A DNA stretch of 64,000 bases, taken from positions 62,001-126,000 of the forward strand of contig WSUB01000114.1 of the NCBI GenBank assembly GCA_019633425.1, written 5' to 3'. The translations under genes and the position numbers were made by a program. How positions within the stretch are numbered: the first letter of the stretch is position 1; the number at the start of each line of letters is the position of its first letter. Source of the stretch: Tulasnella sp. 424. Its lineage: Eukaryota; Basidiomycota; Agaricomycetes; Cantharellales; Tulasnellaceae. Shown here piece by piece: positions 11,271 through 24,333 of this stretch. Below the pieces are notes generated by a model. The model was not told the DNA's origin. It did no database searches and was given only the letters and a program-made list of their open reading frames with translations.

Positions 11271-13500
11271 CTAACGCCAGAACTTTTGCTTCATGACCAC
11301 ATCCACCGAAGGAACCTTCAGAACCCTCGCATCGGACTCCCCACCAAACAGAATCAGGTCCACGGGGGCGCCTTTCGCGAAGATGGGATCCATCGTAACC
11401 CACGCAGGGAAACACCCCACGAAGACATCATCGGCAAGTTCCGTTCGGCCAACGGCCACCCTATCCAAAAAGGAAGGAACGATATTCAACTGACTGATCG
11501 TTGTTCGGCCTATGAACACACCCACCTAAATTCCTCATCCCTCCCAGTCGTCCAGATCCCATACCGCCTTCCTCGAGGGTACTGCGGACCCTCCAACTGC
11601 TCAAAGACGTCCGTCCCGTTCAAGAACAGCCGACTCAACCATAGACTTCCCTTTTCAACATACGTAATCGCTACACTCTTTTTGTCCTCGGATTGCCAAT
11701 ACCCTCCGTATAATTCCATAGTAGTTTGCTCAACGAGTTTGTCGAACGCAGATTGGTATATCTGAATGGCGTTGATGCCAATTTTGAGCGCGTTGTGGTC
11801 TAGGCCTGTCATCAGGACAATCACTCCGAACGAAGTCGTAGGGTCGAAGATGAAGATGGAATGCGAGCTGAGCAGGTTCCCGCCTAAAAGTCGCTCAGTA
11901 CGCGAAGGCAGTGGAATTCATCCACACGAAATCCCAACTTACTTTTACTATACCATCTTCTCGGATTCCCGTTCGTATCAGGAACCTTGACGATCTCCCA
12001 AGGTGCACCCACTTCAGTAAGGTCATCCGGGAATCCATGAAGCGGCCTCAACCACTCTCTCATTGCGTACGGAGACAGCAAACTGTCTGCGCGGGACGGG
12101 TTGAGAAACGTCTGCATGACCTTGGTAAGGTCTCTCAAGCTTGAAAATTGTCCTCCCGCAGGGTTATACGGTCCGAAGTTCAAATCCTAAGTACAAGACC
12201 TGTTCAGTGTACTCCTACCAACCGAGCCTCGTAACCTAGACTTACCACCTCATAAGAGCCCAAAAACGGTACAGCCACCTTGGCCGCGGTCTCCTCCGTG
12301 ACGTTAAACGCACTCGACAACCCAAGCGGCTTAAAGATATCTCGACGCAGGAGATCAGGGTAGTCCTCCGGCTTCCCGCCAGCTGCAGTGGCGACGGCCC
12401 ACCCCAAGACATTGAATCCGGTGTTGCTGTAGATCGGATACGTATACGGTGGAGCGACGAGTGGCAATTCTTTGATCGTCTCCAAGATTGGTTCAGTCGA
12501 ATTGGGGAGGTTGTGCATGATCTTGCCTGTGTTCGTCAAAAATAATAACAATAAATAACTAATCCAATCTAGCCGTCTCGAGGAAAGAAGTGGTGAGCAA
12601 AAACACTGACTTGGGTCGATCTTGGGCCAGCCTGGCATGGTTATCGGTGGATAGTCCCGTCCGATTCCGGCCATATGGGTTGCAAGTTGACGGAGCGTAA
12701 TGGGATCTGTTTTCTTGGCCTTATCTCCCGCAGCAGAGCCTTCATGCGATTCCGACAAGTACTCCTCCCATCCACCGGGATAATACGTAAAGTTCTGAAT
12801 GTACTTCAGGACAGGATCATCCCTAGAAAAGAAGGAAAGGAGGGTGTAGAGAATCCTCAGCCTTTTTCGTGTCCATGGCACCAAAAAACCATCCAAACCA
12901 GATTTTTATCCCTTACCAATTCAACAACCCCTTCTCCCTCAAAATCATCATCTCATAAACGTTGAACATCTTCGAAATCGACGCTATCCGGTAAAGCGAG
13001 TCTTCATCCGGTTTGCCCCTCTTCCTCGGATCGGTTTCGTTGGCCCTCAGTGCACCGTACGTTTTGGAGAAAATCGGTCCGGAAGGTGTGACGACAGCGA
13101 GCGAGATGCTGTCCATGTCCGGCAGAGCGGCGCGGAGTGTAAGTGCCGCGTCGAGTGTCCGCGCCGCAGTGAGGAACTGCGGGCCTGTTGGAGGTGTTTG
13201 CAACGAACGGAGGACGGCGGGTAGAGGTGGATGGCAGATGTATGGTTTTTGAGGGGTTGGTGAGCCTGGCCATGATAAAAAGGTGTTGTTGGGGTGCAAG
13301 GAGACGTTAAGGATCCCCGTCGACCAGCAGATTGCGAGGGTGACGAAGATGCTGCGGTAGATGAACCGTTCGGTGCAGTGGTTTGAGATTGAAGATAACA
13401 GACGGTGCTTCAACGATTTTTTGTCTCTTGAATAGCTGAAGGATTGGCTGGGCTCTCCGATGAGGAGGCCTTTTTCGCTCCGGTCGATTTCCGTAGCCAT
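11271..13500 (-). CDS. Membrane-anchored serine beta-lactamase-like hydrolase, copy A
   Basis: Six exons, 13500-12917, 12822-12611, 12526-12246, 12186-11943, 11883-11526 and 11493-11271, give 633 aa with consistent phases. A hydrophobic helix near residues 46-66 (FVTLAICWSTGILNV) suggests a type II membrane anchor. The active-site serine motif SISK lies at residues 174-177 and the YSN motif at 298-300, as in class C beta-lactamases, penicillin-binding proteins and fungal serine hydrolases. The third (KTG/HxG-like) motif is not obvious. Fungal members usually act on esters or amides, and the substrate here is unknown. The gene is the left copy of a tandem pair and shows no break. Confidence 0.85.
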
Positions 13501-13740
13501 TGGTGGTGGTTGGCCTTGGCAGCTTAGTTATGATGGCCGTCATGGGAAACGGGATATGACAACCGCGTGGTTTCTGAATAGGTAATCCGTCGTACATAAG
13601 CGAGCCCCTATACCACAACCTCGAAGAACGCAAATGGGTTTATAGTATTACTGATGCAAAAAAGTTGGCAAAGAATATCCCGAATTACAGTGAGAAAGGT
13701 ACTATTTAAAAAACTAGTCACATAGCTAGAGTCGACCACG

Positions 13741-13932
13741 TTTATGGCAACAGCTTCTTTATGCCCTTGGTAATACTGTGAACGGAGAACCTCGAGCCCT
13801 TCTTTTTCTTCTTCGAGTCGGTGCTCTCAACGGAAGAGGTCGAGGCGTTGGTTGTATCTTCCTGGTGCTCGGCGACAACCTTGGGGAGACTTGCACCGGG
13901 CCCCTTCTCTTTGGCCAGCCGCTGCGCACCAC
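13741..13932 (-). pseudogene. Orphan copy of the last exon of the WrbA-type gene
   Basis: The frame reads AQRLAKEKGPGASLP through the lysine run DSKKKKKG to KGIKKLLP and a stop. It matches the final exon of the gene at 16743-17929 almost residue for residue. No upstream WrbA exon is present, because the duplication breakpoint lies at the start of this exon. It is a passenger of the duplication and would not be spliced to anything obvious. Confidence 0.8.
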
Positions 13933-14094
13933 TGAACGAAAGTCGCATGGGTTTAGAAATGTTGCGAGGAGATCTTTGCTCACTCGAGCTATACACTCTT
14001 CGGGATTCTCAATTAGTGCCGGCTGGTGATACTGTGTCAAAAGTTCGCCGAGTCGGCGCCTCAAACTAAGTTTATCCAACCTAATCATTCGTTT

Positions 14095-16498
14095 CTAACG
14101 CCAGAACTTCTGCTTCATAACTACGTCCACCGAAGGAACCTTCAGGACCCTCGCATCGGACTCCCCACCAAACAGAATCAGGTCCACGGGGGCACCTTTC
14201 GCAAAGATGGGGCCCATTGTAAACCACGCAGGGAAACACCCCGCGAAGACATCATCGGCAAATTCCGTTCGGCCAACGGCCACCCTATCCAAAAAGGAAG
14301 GAACGATATTCAACTGACCGATCGTTATTTCGGCCTATGAGTCACACCCACCTGAATTCCTCATCCCTCCCAGTCGTCCAGATCCCATACCGCCTTCCTC
14401 GAGGGTACTGCGGACCCTCCAACTGCTCAAAGACGTCCGTCCCGTTCAAGAACANNNNNNNNNNNNNNNNNNNNNNNNNNNNNNNNNNNNNNNNNNNNNN
14501 NNNNNNNNNNNNNNNNNNNNNNNNNNNNNNNNNNNNNNNNNNNNNNNNNNNNNTCCAGATCCCATACCGCCTTCCTCGAGGGTACTGCGGACCCTCCAAC
14601 TGCTCAAAGACGTCCGTCCCGTTCAAGAACAACCGACTCAACCATAGACTTCCCTTCTCAACATACGTAATCGCTACACTCTGTTTGTCCTCGGATTGCC
14701 AATACCCTCCGTATAATTCCATGGTAGTTTGCTCAACGAGTTTGTCGAACGCAGATTGGTATATCTGAATGGCGTTGATGCCAATTTTGAGCGCTTTGTG
14801 GTCCAGGCCTGTCATTAGGACGATTACTCCGAATGAAGTTGTAGGGTCGAAGACGAAGACGGAATGCGAGCCGCGTAGGTTCCCAGCTAAAAGCACCAAA
14901 AGCCGCTCAGCACGCGCACCGAAGGAAGTGGAATCCATCCACGAAATCACAGCTTACTTTTACTATACCATCTTCTCGGATTCCCGTTCGTATCGGGAAC
15001 CTTGATGATCTCCCAAGGTGCACCTACTTCGGTAAGGTCATCTGGGAATCCGTGAAGTGGCCTCAACCACTCTCTCATGGCGTACGGAGACAGTAAACTG
15101 TCTGCGCGGGACGGGTTGAGGAACGTCTGCATGACTTTGGTAAGGTCTCTCAAGCTCGAGAATTGTCCTCCAGCGGGGTTATATGGTCCCAAGTCCAAGT
15201 CCTATGTTGTAAGGTCTGTACAGTGTACTCCCGCCAATTCGTGATCTAGACTTACCACCTCATAAGAGCCCAAACGCGGTACAGCCACCTTGGCCGCAGT
15301 CTCCTCCGTGACGTTAAACGCACTCGACAGCCCAAGCGGTTCAAAGATATCTCGACGCAGGAGATCGGGGTAGTCCTCCGGCTTCCCGCCAGCTGCAGTG
15401 GCGACGGCCCACCCCAAGACATTGAATCCGGCGTTGCTGTATATTGGATACGTATACGGTGGAGCGACGAGCGGCAATTCTTTGATCATCTCCAAGATTG
15501 GTTCAGTCGAATTGGGGGGTTTGTGCTTGATCTTGCCTATGTTCGTCAAAAATAATAACAAAAGAATAAATAATCCAATCTAGTCGTTTCGAGAAAAGAG
15601 GTGGTGAGGTAAGACACTGACTTCGGTCGATCTTGGGCCAGCTTGGGATGTTTATCGGTGGATAGTCCCGTCCGATTCCGGCCATATGGGTTGCCAGTTG
15701 CCGGAGCGTAATGGGATCTGTTTTCCTGGCCTTATCTCCCGCAGCAGAGCCTTCATGAGATTCCGACAAGTACTCCTCCCATCCACCGGAATAATACGTG
15801 AAGTTCTTGATGTATTTCTGGACAGGATCATCCCTAGAAAAGCGGGAGAAGGAGTACAGTCTTCAGCTTCTCGTGTCCATCGCACCAAAAAAACCATCCA
15901 ACCGGATACTTATCCCTTACCAATTCAACAACCCCTTCTCCCTCAAAATCATCATCTCATAAACATTGAACATCTTCGAAATCGACGCTATCCGGTACAG
16001 CGAGTCTTCATCCGGTTTGCCCCTCTTCCTCGGATCGGTTTCATTGGCTCTCAGAGCACCGTACGTTTTGGAGAAAATCGGTCCGGAGGGCGTGACGACG
16101 GCGAGCGAGATGCTATCCATGTCCGGCAGAGCGGCGCGGAGTGTAAGTGCCGCGTCGAGGGTCCGCGCCGCGGTGAGGAACTGCGGGCCTGTTGGAGGTG
16201 TTGCTAACGAACGGAGGACGGCGGGTAGAGGTGGATGGCAGATGTATGGTTTTTGAGGTGTTGGTGAGCCTCGCCATGATAAAAAAGTGTTGTTCTTTGG
16301 GTGTAAGGAGACGTTGAGAATCCCCGTTGACCAGCAGATTGCGAGAGTGACGAAGATGATGAACCGTTCGGTGCAATGGTTTGAGATTGAAGATAACAGA
16401 CGGTGCTTCAACGTTTTTATGTCTCTTGAAGAGCCGATAGATTGGTTGGGCTCTCCGATAAGGAGGCTCTTTTCACTTCGGTCGATTTCCGTAGCCAT
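14095..16498 (-). CDS. Membrane-anchored serine beta-lactamase-like hydrolase, copy B (gap and damaged acceptor)
   Basis: Exon positions mirror copy A: 16498-15921, 15833-15622, 15536-15256, 15201-14958, 14886-14352 and 14313-14095. SISK and YSN are both kept. Exon 5 contains a 99-N gap flanked by two identical 78-bp stretches. Taking out the gap and one 78-bp copy gives 358 nt, exactly the length of exon 5 in copy A, so the gap is probably an unmerged contig overlap. The acceptor before the last exon reads CGG where copy A has CAG. The next AG gives a frame that stops immediately, so the last 74 residues may be lost. The gene is otherwise open. Confidence 0.75.
14455..14553. other. Scaffold gap (99 N)
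   Basis: Ninety-nine N lie inside exon 5 of hydrolase copy B. The 78 bases to the left (14377-14454) and to the right (14554-14631) are identical. Confidence 0.98.
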
Positions 16499-16742
16499 TG
16501 GGGGTGTTGGTTGGCCTTGGCAGCTCAGTTGTGATGGCCGTCATGGGAAACGGGATGTGACAACCGCGTGGTTCCTGAATAGGTAATCCAGTGTACATAA
16601 TCGAGCCCCTATACTACAACCTCAAAGAACGCAAATGGGTTTATAGTATATTACTGATGCGAAAAAGTTTGCAAAAGAACATCCCGAATTACAGTGAAAA
16701 AGGTATTATTTAAAAAAGCTAGTCACATAGAGTCGACCACGT

Positions 16743-17929
16743 TTATGGCAACAGCTTCTTTATGCCCTTGGTGATGCTGTGAACAGAAAACCTCGAGCCC
16801 TTCTTTTTCTTCTTCGAGTCGGTGCTCTCAACGGAAGAGGTCGAGGCGTTGGTTGTATCCTTCTGGTGCTCGGCGACAGCCTTAGGGAGACTTGAACCGG
16901 GCTCCTTCTCTTTGGCCAGTCTCTGCGCACCACTGGACGAGAGTCGGATTATTAGTTTCTTCTGCCCAGAGTCGTAGTGACCAGGCGAACTTACCGAGCA
17001 GACTGTGCGACGATACTCGCAAAGTGCTTCGTGTGAATGGCGACGGATTCGAGCTCCAATTCGCTTGGTTGGCGGCTACCGTCACTGGCGGCCAAAGTAC
17101 CAGAACCTGAAAGCATGCCAAACAGGACAGTCAGACGTCTGGCCCACCGACTTCATAGATGTCACCTACCCCAAGGTCCGCCACCCTTGATCTCATTGAA
17201 CTGCATCAGATTAGGATCAATGTAGCCGAATGGAACGTAGATGATGCCATGGTGGGTGAAGAAGGGTCTGAGAAAAATTGGAGACAATGTCAGCTCCCAA
17301 CACGTTTCCGTCAAAGATACTCGCTTTCCGAACTCACAGAGTAGTAACAGCCGTAGTCTCTTGACCACCGTTTTGAGTTCCGGTCGAGACGACGACGGTG
17401 GCGAACTTGCCGGACAAAGATTGCTTAGCCCACAATCCACCGGTGGCGTCGAAGAACGAGGAGAATTGCGAGACGGCGCGACCGTAACGGGTTGGAATGA
17501 CGAAGATGTAACCGTCCCAGTGACTAAGAGCAAAACGCCGACCATGAGACCTAAAGTAAGGTGGGAAGTGCTGGTGGACGACTCACGTGAGTTCATCTGG
17601 CGTGATGACCGGGATGTCTTCGCGGCGAGGCGCGGCGTGCATCTTTTCAAGGATCTCCTTGGAAAGGGTTTCGGGTCTGAGCAATACCGAGTTAGAATAC
17701 GGGCCAATTTTTATATTTGATTCGTCGTGAATCTCTTACACTTGGAACAGCTTGACCTAGTGACCGGAGAATGAGCCCGCGTCAGGACAGCTTTCCTTGC
17801 CTTGCTATCTTTCTGACTTACCTCAGCCGATGGGTCAGCCTCCGAAACAGCCTTGACAGCCTTCTCCGCCAATGTCAAGCAATGGGAGTAGAGGGAGTAA
17901 AAGATGACAGCGATCTTGGGCCCAGTCAT
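16743..17929 (-). CDS. WrbA-type NAD(P)H:quinone oxidoreductase (flavodoxin fold)
   Basis: Seven exons, 17929-17822, 17756-17740, 17676-17587, 17523-17338, 17267-17170, 17106-16995 and 16932-16743, give 266 aa. The N-terminus MTGPKIAVIFYSLYSH is the FMN-phosphate loop region. The text continues with VPETL, DGYIFVIPTRYGR, FDATGGLW, STGTQNGGQETT and FFTHHGIIYVPFGYIDP, all classic for WrbA flavoproteins, which reduce quinones with NAD(P)H using FMN and protect against redox cycling. A 17-nt micro-exon encodes VKLFQV. After the usual end at about residue 200 comes an extra Ser/Lys-rich tail with KKKKKG and KGIKKLLP, which is unusual and could be a membrane- or nucleus-directing signal (inference). 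Its last exon is duplicated at 13741-13932. Confidence 0.9.
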
Positions 17930-18768
17930 TGCTTTGCGTGTGTCGTTAGAGGTATGGAAGAGAGATTAAGAGAGGACAGGTGATAAAAATCCATTTATAC
18001 TGCTGCGTGAGAGTCCCTATTAATATATAGTAGTGGAGGGGGAGGTCGAGGGGTTGATAGAATCTGATCGGATAGGTGGGAAAAAGGAAACATGAGAGTG
18101 TGGTAAGCATAAACTCCTCGGACGGAACCAAGCGTGTCGATGACAAACCATCGCGTCTTCGGGGAAGAAGGTGCAAATATATCATATAATCTTATTTCGG
18201 ATCTGGAATTCGGGAGGTCCGAACTTGTCATAGGCGGTTTCATCAGGCCGTCGCCGTTACAGCAATCTGGTGGAGGTTCCGAGTCGAGTTTAGTCGATGA
18301 TGGCATTGGGAAATCCGTCGCCGCTATACTAGCGCTATAACCCGTTTGGCTAGGTGCGCGTTCCAATCTGAAGACGGGCAGTAGTTCGCATGTCCCCGCA
18401 CAAATACCGGAAGGGTGTTTTTCGATGTCTTGTCTGTCGCAGAATCGTGAGTGTTATGGAAGACGCGGCGCCAAGCTGCAGGTGCCCAATCCGCACTTGA
18501 GACCTCGGCGTTCACAAACCTCTCCACAACATTCCCAAGAAGACATGACAACCCTCGGACGTGTCTGAAACTTTGTCATTTGACGTGCTCTATATGAGAG
18601 AAAATGATACGCTGGACCCTTTCGATGAGTGAATGTAATGATAACGTAAGCCTCCGCTTATCCCATGGGAGATTGTGGCAATTCCTCCCACGTTTTCATC
18701 CGGCATCCCGGCTCTCAAAAATTATCAGATAAGACTTTTTGAGAGACGCGGCACAACGCCACTGGGCA
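17930..18768. other. Divergent promoter region
   Basis: This is the space between the start of the WrbA-type gene (minus) and the F-box-like gene (plus). The short open frames inside it show no family features. No regulatory motif is claimed. Confidence 0.4.
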
Positions 18769-19949
18769 ATGGGCCCGACACCCGTCAAAAAGCTAAACGC
18801 GGCGCGCGACGCAGACCCAGCTTGGTATCCCACCGCTACTCAGAAGTAAGCTCAACCCCCCTTAAACTCTCGAATAAAAAAAGACTAACGGGATACTATA
18901 TAATGTTTTCTTTCAGGAACTCTATGATCAAAATCATCCAAAAGAGCTATCCCTCAAAGCGACGCCGAGCCTTGGTGGAGGACCTCGTCCCGCTAATCAT
19001 CGAGGCAGGCCAACCGTGGTCCACCTCCGAACTCGCTCGGATGGTTCGAGTGTCGCCGCCTTGGAGGTTCCCCGTCGAGAGACTGCTTTACTCTTCTATT
19101 ACGCTCACTTCACCACGTCAATGGCCACTCCTATCGCGGACGCTCCGGACACGACTGGACCTGGCCAAACTGGTCGCACGACTCCACTTCGAAAACGACG
19201 AAGTCGAACGTAAACCGCGTACGCTCGAGGATGCATTGGAGAGTATGGAGACGTTATTCCGAACGATGTTCAGGCTGGTGAGCTTGAAAGTCGGGGGTCA
19301 GGCTCCGTTCGCTCGGGCTTCGCTCCTCAAGGCCATGGAGTATTTGCCCAATCCCATGCACCTGGAGGAACTGGACATTGAAGGACCTCCAAATGGAACG
19401 CCACATTCTAGGTCTCCCGTTCCTCGAATGCTGGATAGGAGCCTTATCTGGACAGCGGAAACACCCGGTCAAGCACTCAAGACTCTCCGGCTCACCAACG
19501 TTCACCTCACCTTCCGAATGCCCATCGATTCTCGAGGATTCCCACCAAACCTTACAAGCCTGTACCTCAACAACGCCAGCATTCCAAATCTCATCTCGTT
19601 ACGAGTCTTCCCTCCGCTCCAGTCCCTCGTCGTAGTCACTTTGGCGTCCCGCCACCTCGACCCGTTCAGCCAAATTCGTCCTATCGCAGAAGAAACTCAG
19701 GAGACGCTCGTACACCTCTCGCATACGGTCGTTCACGAGATCCAAGGTGTCAGTTGGGGGATATACCAATGGCCGAATTTCCCCTTTTTCCCAAGGCTCA
19801 AGACATTGGAAACCGATATGCACTTGTACGGCCCGGAGTGGTTCCCTCGATTCGATATGAGTCAGAGGTTGCCGGTGTTGGAATCATGGACAGTTTGGGG
19901 TATTCATGAGAGCGATCGATTACAGGAGGACGAAGAGCAGGCCGAATGA
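18769..19949 (+). CDS. F-box/LRR-like protein
   Basis: The preferred model has two exons, 18769-18845 and 18917-19949 (369 aa), joined across a 71-nt intron with GTAAGC and TTTCAG signals. An unspliced frame from 18675 (424 aa) is also open and is the alternative. The sequence has a long N-terminal part with ELARMVRVSPPWRFPVERLLYSSITL, resembling the F-box-adjacent pattern of fungal F-box-like proteins. It then has leucine-rich units (LEELDIEG, LKTLRLTNVHL, LTSLYLNNASI, LQSLVVV, LKTLETDMHLY). Such proteins are substrate receptors of SCF ubiquitin ligases, but a canonical F-box is not clear. The C-terminus is acidic (DRLQEDEEQAE). Confidence 0.65.
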
Positions 19950-19974
19950 AAGATTTATGAGTCCATGCGTCTCC

Positions 19975-19987
19975 GGGGGGGGGGGGG
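19975..19987. repeat. G13 homopolymer tract
   Basis: Thirteen consecutive G lie 25 bases after the stop of the F-box-like gene. Confidence 0.9.
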
Positions 19988-20413
19988 AGTCGGACGAGGG
20001 AAGATATCTACGAGGGAAACAAAAAGACAATTTCTTCTCTTTCTACCAATCTATGAACGATACATATACCCTTACGATAATGCTACTTAGACTCTTCGCT
20101 ATCATTTCTTGTTCTTTCGCATTTAGGTTCACGCCGGATATCGGTCAGGGGCTCCCTCGCGGTTCAGGCAGGCCAAAGAAGAAAATAAGCGCTTGCAACC
20201 TTTCGCCGAAAAGGTTGCCAACTCTCTCGTGGTTGTGTTCCAACCTTCCATCGTTCTCTCCCCAACTCAACATCCCCTCTCCTTTTGTCTTTACAACAAC
20301 CGACAAAACTCTCACACAGGATATAGGGAACGTCCCCAGCTTGCAAACGTCCTTTACGTCTTTCCACCAACGCTACGAAGCACGACCGCCCGCATCACGT
20401 CCTCGTCACGACT

Positions 20414-22052
<1,639 letters not shown>

Positions 22053-22791
22053 AAGAGGAGTTAGACCGGACATGACTTTTGTGGGCTCTTTGTCTCGTAA
22101 CGAACATTCATGACATGATTTGGTACCCTGCGTTGCACGTCACTACTTTGCTTTTCATTCCACCACCGACGACCGATGGCTCAAGCGAAGTGAGAGAGGA
22201 AACAGAGCGATAGAGAGAGAGGGGGGGAAGCCGAAAGCCGAAAGAGGAATTGGGTCGACGCGTACGGGGCCTGGATCGACCCCTCACGCGGCACTCCATT
22301 GATAGCACCGTCGTTCCCAAGTGACCCAGCGATGCAAGAATAAATTATGGAAACATCCAATCTATGAAGAACATCCAAACAGTGCGAGAACAGCCAAGAC
22401 GAGTACGAGAGACAGCGAGAGGAAAGAGGGATATACTTCAGCGACCTCTATACGGCAGTCGGCTGAGGCACCCAGAATGAGAACGAGTCCACAATAAATA
22501 TAAGAGAAAAACGAAACGAGACCGAACGTATGGAAATAGTAACCAAGCGAACGGAGACGTTACGGATGAGACGGTGATATACAGACGTGCAGCGAGGAAA
22601 ACGAGTAATAAGAAAGAATAAACAGGAAAGGGAAATAAAGCGCCGAGCACGGCAATGGTTCGGATTGTATGCTGAGAGAAGGCTGAAGTGTGCGAGAGCG
22701 GTTGAGTTGATGAAATAATAATATAAACTGATGATGGAGTGGTATGGTGACGGGCGGGAATGAAAAATGCGATTGTGGCTGACGTAGGGTA

Positions 22792-23517
22792 CTATGCGCT
22801 AGGAGAGGGAAGAGAGGGTTCAGCTATCGCCACACATTCAAGCGTTATCAGACTTGAAAATACCTCGCCGAATTTTAAACGCTTGACGCCCCTGTGTTGT
22901 TCAACGCGGGGGCGCGTCGCAGGGCATGATCGGGTCCGACGGCGCTGGTGGGAGAACCCGTAAGCCGTATTTCCTAGACGAAGGGACTTGGTGACAGAAG
23001 CTTACTATCCATATGCACGCGCACTCATAGCAGTCGCATGGTAAAGTTGTCGAGAACCCAACATAGGCTGAAAGCGATAGAGTAGAGAGATCGATAGTCA
23101 GTGAAATGCGCGCGTCCAACCTCAAGCGAGGCGCACCAGCTCGGTTCGAAACCCTTTGGAGGTGGGGAATTTCCCTAAACGTTTCGTAAGTCCAGAACAA
23201 CGGCTTATCCCGCTAGTGAACAAACGGACAGATGAACCCACCGGGCTTCGTGAAAACAACCTAGCCCCAGGTCTATTGGGTGGATTCTAATACTCAAGTG
23301 GTGAGCTGGCGGTTCAGTCCGAAATGAAATGTCCTGCAGCGCTCACAATGGGTTGATTTTTCGTTTTTCTAGAGGTCGAGGCCTCATCATTCTGTTGAGT
23401 GATACGGCGGAAGGTGAGGCCTTTGAAGATACTAAAGGTGCCCTGCGAGATGGGGCTGGACGAGGGATTGCTCTCCTCTCGACGAGAGGATCGCGTCCCA
23501 GAAGTGAAAGGAATCAT
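22792..23517 (-). pseudogene. Disordered-protein family, copy 1, main exons deleted
   Basis: Exon 1 (23517-23347, 171 nt) starts MIPFTSGTRSSRREE and ends at a GTGAGC donor, as in the intact copies. The proline-rich second exon is 38 nt instead of 45 nt, which shifts the frame. The acceptor of the long third exon is then joined directly to sequence that is intronic in the other copies (around 23057), so the third and fourth exons are missing. The last exon (to a stop at 22792) remains open. The copy cannot make the family product. Confidence 0.7.
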
Positions 23518-23849
23518 GTCTAGAAGGCGAGTTAGCTTGGTGTAGCGAAGTTCGGTCGAAAGGACAGTTGCTGGCGAGCGATGAGGGCGAGCCTGGTAGT
23601 CTAAACAGGCTAAACAGGAAGGGAGGCCGTGTGGGGTGACCCGTTCTATAGTCACACCCTCGAGCCACCACAACGCACTGCAACAACAGATTCAAATTCG
23701 ACGATTGCCACTAGAACGGAAATATTAGGGGTACCTCCAACGTCGCCCACGGGCGACAAAAGGGTTGCTCGGCCGTAGCAATAACACGCGAACACATACT
23801 ACCAGATAGTGAAAGTGTCCGAGGAATGTAATAGCATACATCTTGGCCA

Positions 23850-24195
23850 GAAACGCAACGTATTCTTTAGAGAGTACAGATGAGGTAGTAATATTTCGCA
23901 GTGGTTCCTGCGTTGTCAGTCCGGCATCGTACTTGCATTTGCGTTCACGGACCACAAAGCCCGAGGTCAAACCCTCGAGTAATGGTCGACATCGGCAAGC
24001 CCGCGACTGGGAGCATCAACCAGTTCAACGCTTACATTGCGCTGAGTCGAGGGAGGGACCCCAAGAAAGTTTAGCTGCTCCAGTCGTTTGGCGTGCAGTG
24101 ATTCAATCAGGGCGTAAATCCCGACCTTACTAAAGAAGATATCCGCCTGGAGCGACTGAACAAGGAACCGAGAACCGAGACGTGCATATGAAATG
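23850..24195 (+). pseudogene. Relic of a PIF1-like helicase C-terminus (probable Helitron debris)
   Basis: The plus strand reads FAFTDHKARGQTLE, then after a stop and frameshift VDIGKPATGSINQFNAYIALSRGRD, and later LTKEDIRLERLNKE. The order TDHKxxGQT, NAYxALSRxR, then a Leu/Glu-rich tail is typical of the end of PIF1/RecD-type helicases carried by Helitron-like elements of Agaricomycetes. Three in-frame stops and at least one frameshift show it is dead. No rolling-circle Rep domain or element termini were recognised. Confidence 0.65.
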
Positions 24196-24333
24196 GTAAG
24201 CATGATCCTACACTTAAGCTTCCAGTAAGCTGAAAGTTAACCCGAGCATGCACTGTCCCCTAAAAGCGTAATGGCATAGTGTAGATTGCGGGAGGAAATG
24301 ATTAATTTGTAGCGTCTTGGTCTGTTTCGAGCT

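Larger units (their letters stand above)
11129..13946. repeat. Tandem duplication unit A (hydrolase plus orphan WrbA exon)
   Basis: The unit is homologous to about 13950-16945. The left edge starts near GGTTTGGAAATGGTGCGAGG and the right edge lies in the last exon of the WrbA-type gene, near GCTGCGCACCACTGAACGA. It contains hydrolase copy A and a detached copy of the final WrbA exon. Confidence 0.8.
13950..16945. repeat. Tandem duplication unit B (hydrolase plus WrbA 3' end)
   Basis: This is the second copy of the unit at 11129-13946. Its right edge runs into the genuine last exon of the WrbA-type gene, which indicates that unit B keeps the original arrangement and unit A is the added copy (inference). 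Confidence 0.75.

Noticed and set aside
11112..11765. 217-codon plus-strand open frame
   Set aside because: Antisense to exons 5 and 6 of the hydrolase, which has a full splice structure and active-site motifs.
18675..18768. Unspliced 424-aa start for the F-box-like gene
   Set aside because: Open, but it ignores a good 71-nt intron; splicing from the ATG at 18769 gives a continuous frame. Kept as an alternative only.
23850..24195. Complete mobile element around the helicase relic
   Set aside because: No transposase, Rep domain, reverse transcriptase or element ends were found.
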